From: B30-G6 sp963701385
Lineage (GTDB): Bacteria > Desulfobacterota > Desulfobacteria > Desulfobacterales > B30-G6
Direction: 5' to 3'
Assembly (NCBI GenBank): GCA_963701385.1
Contig: CAVOZW010000027.1
Coordinates: 62,001 to 126,000, forward strand
Length of the DNA: 64,000 nucleotides
Of this stretch, positions 55,391 to 63,970 are shown one piece after another. Numbering within the stretch: position 1 is the stretch's first letter; the number at the start of each line of letters is the position of its first letter. Both the position numbers and the translations under genes were made by a program. The notes under the pieces are model-generated. The model was not told the DNA's origin, made no database searches, and saw only the letters and a list, made by a program, of their open reading frames with translations.

Positions 55391-56012
55391 TTATACTGTC
55401 GATTCACACCTGAAGCCACGAGCGCGTCAACTAACATAACCGATCAGCTAGGTACAACGAATTGTTGGCTCCTCAAAAGAGACCACGTATAAAAAAATTA
55501 CATTCCAAGCTGATTACAGATTCTGAAAACCTGCAATATTCCAGGTGGCGGTATAAACTGCGATATCAAAGTAGAAAAAGTTGAGATACAAGGCGGGTTC
55601 ACCAGCTTGGAAGCAGCTCAGAATTGGTTCTGTCCACAGATCACCGCAGAGTGGTATCACTACTGGTGCAATAATCGTGGCCCCAGAGTCGAGATCGGCG
55701 GAGGCGCCTTGTATACATTACAGATCCCCTGTGATCTGACAGACGTGCCATATTTATATCCGTAAACGTTTAACCATCACCTCTGTTTGATTGCTATTGT
55801 AGAACCAGCCTTGAGTGGTGACAGCTTGGGAATTTGGGATGCGGGGTATTAGCGCGACGCCCTTCACATTTCTACATTAAATTGTGCATGCCGAAATTAC
55901 TTCTGCCTCATACCAATTGTGGTAATGCCCTGATGTCTTCGTAAACGCTGAATTAACCTGTCAAATCCTATCTATTATGAAAATTTGATCTTAACACGAT
56001 GTCGGGTAGAGA
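55391..56012. other. 622-bp stretch holding only a gene remnant
   Basis: Between the Fe-S protein and the small ORF at 56013 there is no intact gene. The remnant at 55514-55765 is the only coding-like sequence. No clear promoter, terminator or repeat was recognised. The mixed composition and stop-rich frames suggest degraded sequence. Confidence 0.4.
55514..55765 (+). pseudogene. C-terminal remnant of a secreted-type protein (83 codons, no start)
   Basis: A frame open from TGA 55511-55513 to TAA 55763-55765 with no ATG or GTG near its beginning. It reads CNIPGGGINCDIKVEKVEIQ and later NWFCPQITAEWYHYWCNNRG and CDLTDVPYLYP. Trp, Cys, Gly and Tyr are frequent, which suits a folded, possibly disulfide-bonded extracytoplasmic domain. 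I cannot name a family. It is likely the tail of a larger gene removed by deletion. Confidence 0.35.
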
Positions 56013-56165
56013 ATGATGGGCATTTACAGTTTAGTCCTTTTATTTCTGGGAATTCTGGTTATTGGTTTGGTTTATGCCAAAACAGACAACGGTAGGATAT
56101 CTCACCATATTCTTTTCGTGATAATCCTTTTGTTGTTCTTCCTCGCATTTTTTTCTTGTCAATGA
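56013..56165 (+). CDS. Putative 50-residue membrane protein antiparallel to the aminotransferase tail
   Basis: A short plus-strand ORF beginning MMGIYSLVLLFLGILVIGLVY and later ISHHILFVIILLLFFLAFF would make two transmembrane helices joined by AKTDNGR. It overlaps the 3' end of the minus-strand aminotransferase (56059-56165). A weak GTAGAGA precedes the ATG. Either this is real and the aminotransferase tail beyond LKKLAQFIDK is dispensable, or the hydrophobicity is accidental. Low confidence. Confidence 0.3.
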   Translation: MMGIYSLVLLFLGILVIGLVYAKTDNGRISHHILFVIILLLFFLAFFSCQ

Positions 56166-57261
56166 ATTGCGCCAATTTCTTTAGACATTCAGGCATATTT
56201 CGACGGCCGAAACCGATACGGAAACAGCTCTCACCTGTGCCAAAAAGCGATCCAGGTGCCAGCAAAACACCGGCCTGTTCCACCAAGTCACGACAGAACC
56301 CATCGACAGAGCCCCCACCCCGATAGCTGGGAAACGCAATCGGACCCGCCACCGGTTCCTGCCACGCGAACATGTCGTCGTGCACACTGAAAAAAGCCCT
56401 CAGCCGCTCAAGATTGGATTGAATGATCCCCAAATTCCGTGTCACAAGTGCCTCGCGATGGTGCAAAGCCAGTGTGGCAAGAAACTCGCTCGGGGCGCTG
56501 TTGCAAATTGTCGTGTAGTCTTTGAAAGCAGCCAGTCTTTGAAAGAGGTGCTCATTCCGGGTCGCAATCCAGCCGATTCTCAAACCCGGCAAGCCGTATG
56601 TTTTGGACATCACTCCCAGCGAAACCGCTCGCTCATTCAGATCCATGAAAGCCGGCAGTCGATGATCAGGCATATACTCCAAACCACGATAAACCTCATC
56701 TGAAAAAATGAGAAAACCATATTCATCTGACAGTTTTGACAGTTCAGACAGAAATGACATATCGGGAAGAAACCCGGTCGGGTTATGCGGAAAATTGACA
56801 ATCACCACCCGGGTTCTTTTTGTCAGTTGGTTTTTTAAAAAACCGAGGTCCAAAGACCAGGCCTGATCCGCATTGCCGGCCCACTCGGTAACTTGCGCGC
56901 CGATGCTGCGGGCAATTTCTCCCAGGGACTGGTAATAAGGCGTGTGTACAATCACATGATCCCCCGCAGCCAGGGTGACATTCATAAAATTGAAGATCGC
57001 TTCCTCGGCGCCGGCATGAACCAGAACATGGTCCAATGAATTGTGGGCGTACAAGGAAGCAATGGCTTGCCGAAGTTCCGGGTTTCCACTGGATTCGGTA
57101 TATCCGAGTTTAAGGGCTAGAAACCGCTCCTGTGCCTTGGGATCGAATCTCAACAAATCATCGATAGTCAAGCTTTCGCAATCAGAGCAACACAAGAGAT
57201 ACGGGGCCGTGAACTCATGGCTTGCAAAATAGCGTTCAAGTCGAAAAGGTTCAGGTCTCAT
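56059..57261 (-). CDS. Class I/II pyridoxal-phosphate aminotransferase
   Basis: A 400-residue fold-type I PLP enzyme. It has LGYTESSGNPELRQAIA near the N-terminus, VIVHTPYYQSLGEIA, VVIVNFPHNPTGFLP with the conserved Asn, IFSDEVYRGLEY with the Asp/Tyr, and the PLP Lys in GVMSKTYGLPGLRIGWIAT. The family core ends at LKKLAQFIDKK, and the last 25 residues are basic and unlike homologues. It overlaps the upstream deacetylase gene by 11 bp and is the last gene of the glycan cluster. A role in amino-sugar or amino-acid donor synthesis for a surface polymer is inference; the substrate is unknown. Confidence 0.85.
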   Translation of the reverse strand: MRPEPFRLERYFASHEFTAPYLLCCSDCESLTIDDLLRFDPKAQERFLALKLGYTESSGNPELRQAIASLYAHNSLDHVLVHAGAEEAIFNFMNVTLAAGDHVIVHTPYYQSLGEIARSIGAQVTEWAGNADQAWSLDLGFLKNQLTKRTRVVIVNFPHNPTGFLPDMSFLSELSKLSDEYGFLIFSDEVYRGLEYMPDHRLPAFMDLNERAVSLGVMSKTYGLPGLRIGWIATRNEHLFQRLAAFKDYTTICNSAPSEFLATLALHHREALVTRNLGIIQSNLERLRAFFSVHDDMFAWQEPVAGPIAFPSYRGGGSVDGFCRDLVEQAGVLLAPGSLFGTGESCFRIGFGRRNMPECLKKLAQFIDKKKMRGRTTKGLSRKEYGEISYRCLFWHKPNQ

Positions 57262-58054
57262 GCTCTGCCTCCGTTAGGTCCGCCAGGTGATAAAAACCAA
57301 AGGCTTCCATTTCCACCATCCTTTTTAACAGCCCGTCGAGAAACGCCAGTGCGTGTTCATTCATACGTTGATGATGAATCATGATCCCACAGAACCCATC
57401 TGTTATAGCCTCGGCGATTTCTTGATAGAGATTTTTCCATCCCAGAGCGGCTGTCCGTTCCTTTCTGGTGTGCAAATCCACATTTATCTGGAAATCAGGC
57501 ATTCCGGCCGGGGCAGGGGGAAAGGCTCCTTCACTTCTGGAAAGCGCCCGGTAACCGGCGGTTTTGAGAACGACCAGGGTTTCTTTTGAACATCGGTTCC
57601 AGGGAGGTGTAAAGGCCGGGTAAAAAGCATTTTTCATCAAGCCCGTCAAGCGCTCACGACCGCGCCGAAGGTCCTGTTCGATGGCCGGTAGCGACCGCGC
57701 CGGCCCGAATTCATAATTTTTGCCGGTTGGTTCATGGTTCATATGCCGCCAGCCATGCTGGTAAAAGCACCAGAGCGTGGAATTCTTCCGGCAGAGCCGT
57801 TCAATACCCTTCCAGCGAGCTTCCGTCAGCCATGCCGGCACCACAGACATGGAAAGCGGCACCTGGTAACGGTCGAAAACATGAACGAGTTCCTGAAACT
57901 GCTTCCCGGGTACAGCGACATCGTCGGCCCGGAAAAAAACGGGAACCGGGTCATGAACACCATTTACCGCGAGCGCCCCTGACAAACAGCGTTCGAGACC
58001 AATTTCCAGGTCATCACATGGGCGGTTCCAGAGTTTTGAGATGGAATAGGGCAT
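57251..58054 (-). CDS. Polysaccharide deacetylase-like protein
   Basis: A 267-residue carbohydrate esterase-4-like (beta/alpha) barrel protein. VPVFFRADDVAVPGKQF fits the metal-binding Asp pair of motif 1, FYQHGWRHMNH the HxxxH motif 2, and AFTPPWNRCSKETLVVLKTAGYRALSRSE the R-P-P-W-like motif 3. FCGIMIHHQRMNEHALAFLDGLL is the C-terminal conserved His region. It overlaps the aminotransferase downstream by 11 bp. The family N-deacetylates sugars in glycan or peptidoglycan biosynthesis. There is no signal peptide, so action on a nucleotide- or lipid-linked intermediate in the cytoplasm is likely (inference). Confidence 0.8.
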   Translation of the reverse strand: MPYSISKLWNRPCDDLEIGLERCLSGALAVNGVHDPVPVFFRADDVAVPGKQFQELVHVFDRYQVPLSMSVVPAWLTEARWKGIERLCRKNSTLWCFYQHGWRHMNHEPTGKNYEFGPARSLPAIEQDLRRGRERLTGLMKNAFYPAFTPPWNRCSKETLVVLKTAGYRALSRSEGAFPPAPAGMPDFQINVDLHTRKERTAALGWKNLYQEIAEAITDGFCGIMIHHQRMNEHALAFLDGLLKRMVEMEAFGFYHLADLTEAEHET

Positions 58055-58153
58055 GGCGATTACTCCAGATATCGTATTCTAAACGTGTTCAAACAATAAC
58101 CCATGAGCAATAAACAGTAAGCTGCTTTCGTCTTACAACATAATACCCATGGA

Positions 58154-59296
58154 TCATATCCCTGCTACCCAGGCAGCGGTGTTCTCGGCACCATTCAAAT
58201 CGATGACACCCGCAGGTCGTTCTTTTGCTGCCAGCAACCCTGTCATCAAACCGGCCAGCCGTTGCGGGTCCAGGTCTTTGTCCGAAAGCACCCCAAGTCC
58301 CCCCAGTCGCGCCAACCGCTCCGCCCGGAGGCGCTGTTCCCTGTTCTGTGCAAACGGCCAGACAAGTGCAGGGGTCCTGGCTGCCATGATATTCATGCTG
58401 GTGTTATAACCTGCCATGCTCACGGACAAATCCGCTGCATCGAGAAAGGATAGAAAGTCAGACGTAAAACGATCCACACGAATGGTCGGGCTTTGGAATG
58501 CTTTCAGTTGCGAAAAGGACCCGTCATCCATGAACGGTCCCGTAAAGACCTGCAAACGGGAGCCCTCCGGCATATAGGCAAAAGCCCTTGCAACCGCTGA
58601 TAATACCTCTCCCCCAACCTTCCCGCCGCCGGCACTGGCGACAAGAAAATATGCATCATCGCCGATACCCAGCCTTGTTCGGAGATCTCTCCCAGAACCC
58701 GGAACGGGTTTCGGTGTGACAAAGCCGGTGTAGACAATGGGGATCGAGATGTCATCCAGCCTTGAAAAGGTCGTATCCAGTTTGATAAAACCGGGGTCCG
58801 AATGAACGAGCACGGCATCGAAATGACGGTTCAAGCTTTTGATCACGCGTTCCTCATATGATTGCGTGTTCTTCTTTTCCACCAGCACATCTCTGAGACT
58901 GCAGACAACCCGGCAGGGCCCCAAAGACCTGTCACGAATACCCACGAGAACCGGATCTAGTTCAAACCGGAAGGCCTTGCGCCCAAAGGGATAGAGCTCT
59001 AACATGAAAACGTCTGGGGAAGTCTCCCTAAAGAGACGCAATAACATTCGTTGCCGCTCTTCTTTTAGGGCAGCGATAGGCCTCCCCTTTTCAGTCGGAA
59101 ACAGGTGTTTAAAATCTTCGTCCATCATCAAACTGGGCAGGCGCAGTTCCCGTACATGTCCCGGCAATGGGATATCGGGTCTCTCGCCACCCGAAACCAG
59201 AATGACATCATGCGCTCTCAGCTTCTCACAGATCTCGCGCGTTCGAAAAAAATGGCCGATTCCTAGAACATGTTGGCAGTAGAATATTATCTTCAC
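58154..59296 (-). CDS. Glycosyltransferase, GT-B fold (MurG-like)
   Basis: A 380-residue protein with a GT-B, MurG-related arrangement. It opens KIIFYCQHVLGIGHFFRTREICEKL, has the GH-x-x-R loop near the N-terminus, an inter-domain region VHSDPGFIKLDTTFSRL, and the nucleotide-sugar pocket VASAGGGKVGGEVLSA and DLSVSMAGYNTSMNIMAARTPALVWPFA, including the conserved acidic/aromatic C-terminal pocket. It is soluble and has no signal peptide. It overlaps the radical SAM gene by 4 bp. It may transfer a sugar to a lipid carrier; donor and acceptor are unknown. Confidence 0.82.
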   Translation of the reverse strand: MKIIFYCQHVLGIGHFFRTREICEKLRAHDVILVSGGERPDIPLPGHVRELRLPSLMMDEDFKHLFPTEKGRPIAALKEERQRMLLRLFRETSPDVFMLELYPFGRKAFRFELDPVLVGIRDRSLGPCRVVCSLRDVLVEKKNTQSYEERVIKSLNRHFDAVLVHSDPGFIKLDTTFSRLDDISIPIVYTGFVTPKPVPGSGRDLRTRLGIGDDAYFLVASAGGGKVGGEVLSAVARAFAYMPEGSRLQVFTGPFMDDGSFSQLKAFQSPTIRVDRFTSDFLSFLDAADLSVSMAGYNTSMNIMAARTPALVWPFAQNREQRLRAERLARLGGLGVLSDKDLDPQRLAGLMTGLLAAKERPAGVIDLNGAENTAAWVAGI

Positions 59297-60270
59297 TTGT
59301 TAAACCACTTTTCATACAAGGTCAGCTTTTCACGAACCTTTTTTCGATAACGATTGCATTTGAGCTGGCAATAATCGTTTGTGGGTGATTCACGCGCTAC
59401 AGCCTCGAAATACGGGCCTTCTATGATATCCTCAATTGTCTTTGTCTTGAAATTGATCTGTGAACGGTATTGTTCGATCAAAGGGACAATAAAGTCGAAA
59501 GCCCGGTTATGTTCGGTTATATACATACAGTGAGCAAAACAGCAGGGGTGAACGGTTCCATCGGCAGCGATATAGATGGATCCCTCGTTGAAAGGTTTGC
59601 AGAGCGCGCGGCGTTCTTTACCTGAAAGTTTGTCCAAATAGGTGTGATAAATGTCACGCTTGATTTCGACATCCAAAGTCCTCGGCTTTTTAAGATGCGA
59701 GGTATATTCTCTGGAGGATACGACAAAAAAACCCCGGCAGCCCAAATCCCCGGCATGCGATTCCGCCGCTTCAATCTGGTTCTCGTTATGCTCGAAAACA
59801 ATAAATTTCCAATAGGCATTGCCCCCTCCCGTCACAAAGGCTTCCAGATTCCTGGTGACACGATCGAACCGGGTTCCCCTGCGATGCAGATGATGGGTGT
59901 CACCCAGTCCGTCAAGGGCAAATATCAAACTGCCTTGATGAAAACTGGCCCCGAGCCGTCGCCACCATTGCTCATTCTGCAGCGATCCATTGGTTTCGCC
60001 GTCCATGGCCACGTGTGGGTTGACCGATTTAATATAGGCAACCATATCGACAAATTCAGGATTGGCGCACACATCGCCGAAATTTCCTGAAAAGGAGAGC
60101 CGCTTCAGCTGTGCTATAAAGGTCTGCGGCAAGCGCTTGAAATCCGCCAGGGTGATATCATGATTCCCATAGTCGCGAATTTTCTGTTCGCGGCTGCAGA
60201 AGGGGCAACGCGCCACGCACCGGGAAGTGATTTCAAAATGAATGGCCTGAATATCTTCAATTTTCAACAT
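59293..60270 (-). CDS. Radical SAM/SPASM-like protein
   Basis: A 325-residue radical SAM protein. The cluster motif CVARCPFC (Cys18, 22, 25 by count from the ATG) sits in FEITSRCVARCPFCSREQ. Later Cys in GTVHPCCFAHCMYI and DYCQLKCNRYRKK form the SPASM/twitch auxiliary cluster. SGNFGDVCANPEF is the SAM-binding GGE-like strand. It overlaps the glycosyltransferase by 4 bp and is flanked by glycan genes. SPASM proteins usually modify peptides, but some act on sugars or small molecules, and the neighbourhood points to a surface-polymer substrate (inference). Confidence 0.85.
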   Translation of the reverse strand: MLKIEDIQAIHFEITSRCVARCPFCSREQKIRDYGNHDITLADFKRLPQTFIAQLKRLSFSGNFGDVCANPEFVDMVAYIKSVNPHVAMDGETNGSLQNEQWWRRLGASFHQGSLIFALDGLGDTHHLHRRGTRFDRVTRNLEAFVTGGGNAYWKFIVFEHNENQIEAAESHAGDLGCRGFFVVSSREYTSHLKKPRTLDVEIKRDIYHTYLDKLSGKERRALCKPFNEGSIYIAADGTVHPCCFAHCMYITEHNRAFDFIVPLIEQYRSQINFKTKTIEDIIEGPYFEAVARESPTNDYCQLKCNRYRKKVREKLTLYEKWFNK

Positions 60271-60318
60271 AGATTTAAGCTTTTAAGCATAAACTGTAAC
60301 CGATAAGCCGCTTGAAGC

Positions 60319-60903
60319 TTACAACTCAAACGCATTCAAACGCTCGATCTTCAATCCCCTCTCCCCGGCCACCAGCCAGTGCAGGTGGTGCGGCACGATC
60401 ATGGCCGGCTCCTGGGGCAGGAAATTTCTTTTGGCCAGGCCATAGAGAAGACACTTGATGACACCTTCGTGGGTGACCGTCAAAATGGTTTCCCCCGGCC
60501 ACGTCTTGAATGCTTCCGCTAGGGCCTTTCGGCTCCTCATCCAGGCAGCCTGGCGGCTCTCCCCGCCGGGGGGACAAAATTGCCATCCGGCTCTTTCCAG
60601 GCGTCTCAACACCTCGGGGGTTTCGACCTTGATCTCTTGAATCCGTCTGCCCGTCCAAGCCCCCCAGTTCAATTCACGCAGCAGAGCGGTTTTCTGTATT
60701 GGCAGGTTTAGAAATTGGTTGATCAATTCGGCCGTCGCAACGGTTCGACCCAGGTCGCTGGTAAGGATACGATCAAAGGGCACGGCCGCCAGTTGCTCCC
60801 CCCAGGCCCGGGACGCTTCCCGGCCTTTCTTCGTAAGCGGCGAATCCTTCTGACCCTGTATCATTTTGTCCTGGTTCCACACTGTCTGTGCGTGACGTAT
60901 CAA
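60319..60903 (-). CDS. Histidine phosphatase-family protein (phosphoglycerate mutase-like)
   Basis: A 194-residue histidine phosphatase. The N-terminal RHAQTVWNQ is the RHG-type motif with Ala in place of Gly, and carries the phospho-acceptor His. LTKKGREASRAWGEQL, ILTSDLGRTVATAELI, LRELNWGAWTGR, PGGESRQAAWMRSRKAL and TVTHEGVIKCLLYGL (second His) complete the active site. The start is TTG 60903, with no good ribosome binding site; no ATG is available upstream before the preceding gene. It lies between two glycan genes, suggesting a sugar- or nucleotide-phosphate substrate (inference). Confidence 0.82.
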   Translation of the reverse strand: MIRHAQTVWNQDKMIQGQKDSPLTKKGREASRAWGEQLAAVPFDRILTSDLGRTVATAELINQFLNLPIQKTALLRELNWGAWTGRRIQEIKVETPEVLRRLERAGWQFCPPGGESRQAAWMRSRKALAEAFKTWPGETILTVTHEGVIKCLLYGLAKRNFLPQEPAMIVPHHLHWLVAGERGLKIERLNAFEL

Positions 60904-60926
60904 ACCAAAACGCGTGCTGAGGTGTG

Positions 60927-62054
60927 CTATCTGGCATGGCCGCTTTTCCCGACAATATTTGACAGAATCGTTTCCATATGACGGTAGTTCCTTATTAAAT
61001 CATGGTGTTTCCGGACATGAACGGCCGCCTTCCGCCCCATAGCCCGTCTCAGCTCTTTACTTAAAAGCAGCTTTTTTATCGCCTCGTCAAAAGGTTCGGT
61101 CTGATAAAACGGCGTCAGGAAACCGGTCTCACCATCCACCACCACCTCGGGAATGCCGCCGTTGTGAAAAGCCACCACCGGGAGACCGCATGACTGGCTT
61201 TCCAGATAAACCATTCCCAGGGATTCCCGAATTCCCGGAAACACAAACACATCACCGGCACTGTAATAGCGACCCATCTGTTCCCTTTCGATTTTTCCCA
61301 CAAAGCGCACCCTTCCCGGGAGATGCCTGTCTGCCAATTGTTGCAGTGTTGGTCGTTTTTTTCCATCTCCGGCTACGATCAGTTGAAACGAAACCCCGCA
61401 GCTGGCGAGCCTGCCACAGGAGCGGATGAGGAAAGCCAGTCCCTCAGTTTTGACGTCCGGACGAAACATGGCCGCCGAAATAATTACCGGCTCGTTTGCG
61501 ACACCCCATGAACGGCGAAGCTGACGGCGTGCATCAAGATCGAAATCAAAGGCCTCTGTGAGGATCCCCGGCTTTACGTAGGTGAGCCGATCCTCCGGGA
61601 GGAGTCGTTTCAGGTTCTTCCAGTCATCCCGTCGATTGGTAAAAACATGCCGTGCCGATTTCAAGGCCGTCCTGTTCAGAACAAACCCGGGCCAGGTCTT
61701 TGGGTGCCGTCTTCTTTTAGTGGAAAAAATACCCTGAAAAACAACATAGGGAATATTTGCAGTCCTGGACACCATGGGTCCCAGCAGGTCCGGGGCCTTG
61801 TAGTAGCTGTGGTAAGTCACCCATAGGTCTATTTTTTCTCGCAACACCCGTTCACACGACTGGCGGTAGATTTTCAACAATCGGATCCAGTTCCAGGGCT
61901 TCCAGTATATCCATCGCGCCCGCAGCGGTCCTGCCGTTTGAATGTCATGTCCCCTGGAAACCAAATAGTCATAGAGTCCTGTGGCAATCACCAGATCTCC
62001 CGATGGATGGTGATGCCCAAGTGGTTTCAATGGGGTATAAAAGGCAATGCGCAT
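60927..62054 (-). CDS. Glycosyltransferase family 4 protein
   Basis: A 375-residue GT-B retaining glycosyltransferase. RIAFYTPLKPLGHHHPSGDLVIATGLYDYL opens it. The nucleotide-sugar C-terminal domain has ISAAMFRPDVKTEGLAFLI and LIVAGDGKKRPTLQQLA, and YYSAGDVFVFPGIRESLGMVYLESQSCGLPVVAF with the E-x7-E acidic pair and NGGIPEVV. The N-terminal domain contains the aromatic-rich KPWNWIRLLKIYR. It is followed by the histidine phosphatase and preceded by the frameshifted glycosyltransferase. It is probably cytoplasmic and acts on a lipid-linked glycan. Confidence 0.88.
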   Translation of the reverse strand: MRIAFYTPLKPLGHHHPSGDLVIATGLYDYLVSRGHDIQTAGPLRARWIYWKPWNWIRLLKIYRQSCERVLREKIDLWVTYHSYYKAPDLLGPMVSRTANIPYVVFQGIFSTKRRRHPKTWPGFVLNRTALKSARHVFTNRRDDWKNLKRLLPEDRLTYVKPGILTEAFDFDLDARRQLRRSWGVANEPVIISAAMFRPDVKTEGLAFLIRSCGRLASCGVSFQLIVAGDGKKRPTLQQLADRHLPGRVRFVGKIEREQMGRYYSAGDVFVFPGIRESLGMVYLESQSCGLPVVAFHNGGIPEVVVDGETGFLTPFYQTEPFDEAIKKLLLSKELRRAMGRKAAVHVRKHHDLIRNYRHMETILSNIVGKSGHAR

Positions 62055-62134
62055 GGAATTACAGCGTTTGTTGAGTTAATTGCGTTCGTTGGGTTTGTTG
62101 GGTTGTTTTCAGCCTTTAAAGCGCTTGTCGCTTG

Positions 62135-63398
62135 CTACTTCAGTCTCAATGCCGGCACTTCTTTACGATAAATCGAAAACAGGTTCTGGGTGAGCGCACG
62201 GTTGTTAAATGCCTGTTGGACCCGCTCCCGCCCTGAAAGAATAACCCGCTCCCGGAGTTCGATATCCGTGAGGATACGCAGCATAGCACTCGCCATTTGC
62301 CCATCGTTGCCGGGTTCGACCAGCAGGCCGGTCTTGCCATTTTCAATCAATTCAGGGATAGCGGATAACCGTGTTCCCACCACCGGCAGACCCATGGCCA
62401 AGCTCTCCACAAAAACATTCGGGATGCCGTCCCGATCACCATTGGCGGCCTGCTCGCATCCCAGAACAAATAGATCCGATTTGCGGTAAAAATCCAGCAC
62501 CTGTTCGTGGGCCAGCGTGCCGACCCATTGGCACGAACGCTGAAAGACCGAGATCGACAATCAAGGTCAAGAGTTTATCCCGATCATCTCCGTCCCCGAT
62601 GAGTGTGTGCTGGAAATCGACACCCTTGTGCTGCAACTTTTGCAGCGCCCGGTAAACCGTGCGGAGGCCCTTTTTGGGCACCAGGCGCGCCACCGTTACA
62701 AAATGATACGGCGGCATCGGTTTCATGCGGGCATGCCCCCCGGAAAAAAGGTCCAGATCAATACCATGATACATTCGGTGCAGGGAAACCTTGTCATTGC
62801 CTGCCAGTATCGAAAGATGACGACGATTGTACTCCGTACAGGTGATGACAAAACGGGCTTTGGTCATTTTTTCCTTCAGTTGCAATGGATTCGAGGTGTA
62901 GATGTCTTTGGCGTGCCCCGTAAAGCTGAATTGAAGCCCACTCAACTGACTCGCGAACAGGGCGACCGAGGACGGCGAGTGTGCAAAATGTGCGTGAAAG
63001 TGAACCACATGGCTTCCCGGCAGCAACTTCTGAACCAGGTAGCCGGCCTGAAGCAAGTGCTTGATGGTGGCCGATTTGTGCGTTCGCAAAAATCTTTTGA
63101 ACGCCACCAGAATGGCGCGCCAATAAGAGCCGGGCCTCCTCGTGGCTAGAACAAGATTGTAAAACAAGAGCTGTGGCAATGCTTCAAGGATGGACTGGGG
63201 CAGGTAATCCACCCTGGCGCTAATCTGCTGGACGCTTTTATGAGCAAAAGACTCCCGGGGGTGACGCATGGAAAAGATATGGATGGGAAGCCCCTGTTGT
63301 TCCAGCAACAGAATCTCGTTGGATATGAAACTTTCCGAAATTCTAGGATAACCCTTGAGAATCATGCCGAGGACAGGTTTCTTCGACTGCATGTTCAT
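62135..63398 (-). pseudogene. Glycosyltransferase family 4 protein, interrupted by a frameshift
   Basis: A GT4-type protein of about 420 residues in two frames. The first, from ATG 63398, has MILKGYPRISESFISNEILLL, VHFHAHFAHSPSSVALFA, HRMYHGIDLDLFS and FVTVARLVPKKGLRTVYRAL. The second supplies QWVGTLAHEQVLDFYRKSDLFVLGC, GIPNVFVESLAMGLPVVGTRLSAIPELI with the E-x7-E region, and the C-terminus. The frames join near 62538-62541, where removing one base (TCAGCG to TCACG) gives a continuous protein. The ATG overlaps the acyltransferase stop (ATGA). A mutation or sequencing error is equally possible; the fold is intact if repaired. Confidence 0.8.
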
Positions 63399-63970
63399 GG
63401 CGTGTTCCCGGCCTTCTCAGGCAATCGGAATCTTGATTGGCGAAGGGTCGTTTCGATGACTGCCTGCGCCATTTCCTTTCTGTCACCTACCTTTCTGGCA
63501 GGGTTGCCCGCCCAAATCTCGAAAGGACCCGGATTTTTTGTCAGTACCGAACCTGCACCCAGCACAAACCCATCCGGCAGATGCGTTGCTTGATACAAAA
63601 TTATCGAACCGTCATGAATCCATACATCGGACCCGATTTCTTTATCCTGCCACAACACCCCCAGATCGTTCTCCAACAGCGCCAGCGGTTGCTTTCCCAA
63701 ATGAATCGTGTCGTGGGTGTAGATCCGTACCCGCGGTCCTATATTGCACCACGGACCTATCCGGATAGACCCGGTACAGTCCAATATGGAAAATGGACTG
63801 ATGACCAGATTCGTTTCCAGGCCGGGCGTTTTATATACCTGTGCTGATACAATCAGCCGCCCCTTGTGAACATGTTTGTGCGGATACCTCACCGCCTTTT
63901 TTAGCGCCCCCATCAATTGGTCTCTGGTCATGGTGGCGGCATCCGGTTTTATCTTCTGCCTATGCTTCAT
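63395..63970 (-). CDS. Left-handed beta-helix acyltransferase
   Basis: A 191-residue hexapeptide-repeat acyltransferase. The repeats VYKTPGLETNLVISPFSILDC, GSIRIGPWCNIGPRVRIYTHDTIHLG, DKEIGSDVWIHDGSIILYQATHLPDGFVLGAGSVLT form the trimeric beta-helix. VWIHDGSI carries the conserved His, and IWAGNPARKVGDR is the CoA-binding end, as in sugar O-acetyltransferases. AAAAGGAT precedes the ATG. It overlaps the glycosyltransferase by 4 bp and is the most upstream gene of the glycan cluster in this window. More of the cluster may lie to the right. The acceptor is unknown. Confidence 0.88.
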   Translation of the reverse strand: MKHRQKIKPDAATMTRDQLMGALKKAVRYPHKHVHKGRLIVSAQVYKTPGLETNLVISPFSILDCTGSIRIGPWCNIGPRVRIYTHDTIHLGKQPLALLENDLGVLWQDKEIGSDVWIHDGSIILYQATHLPDGFVLGAGSVLTKNPGPFEIWAGNPARKVGDRKEMAQAVIETTLRQSRFRLPEKAGNTP

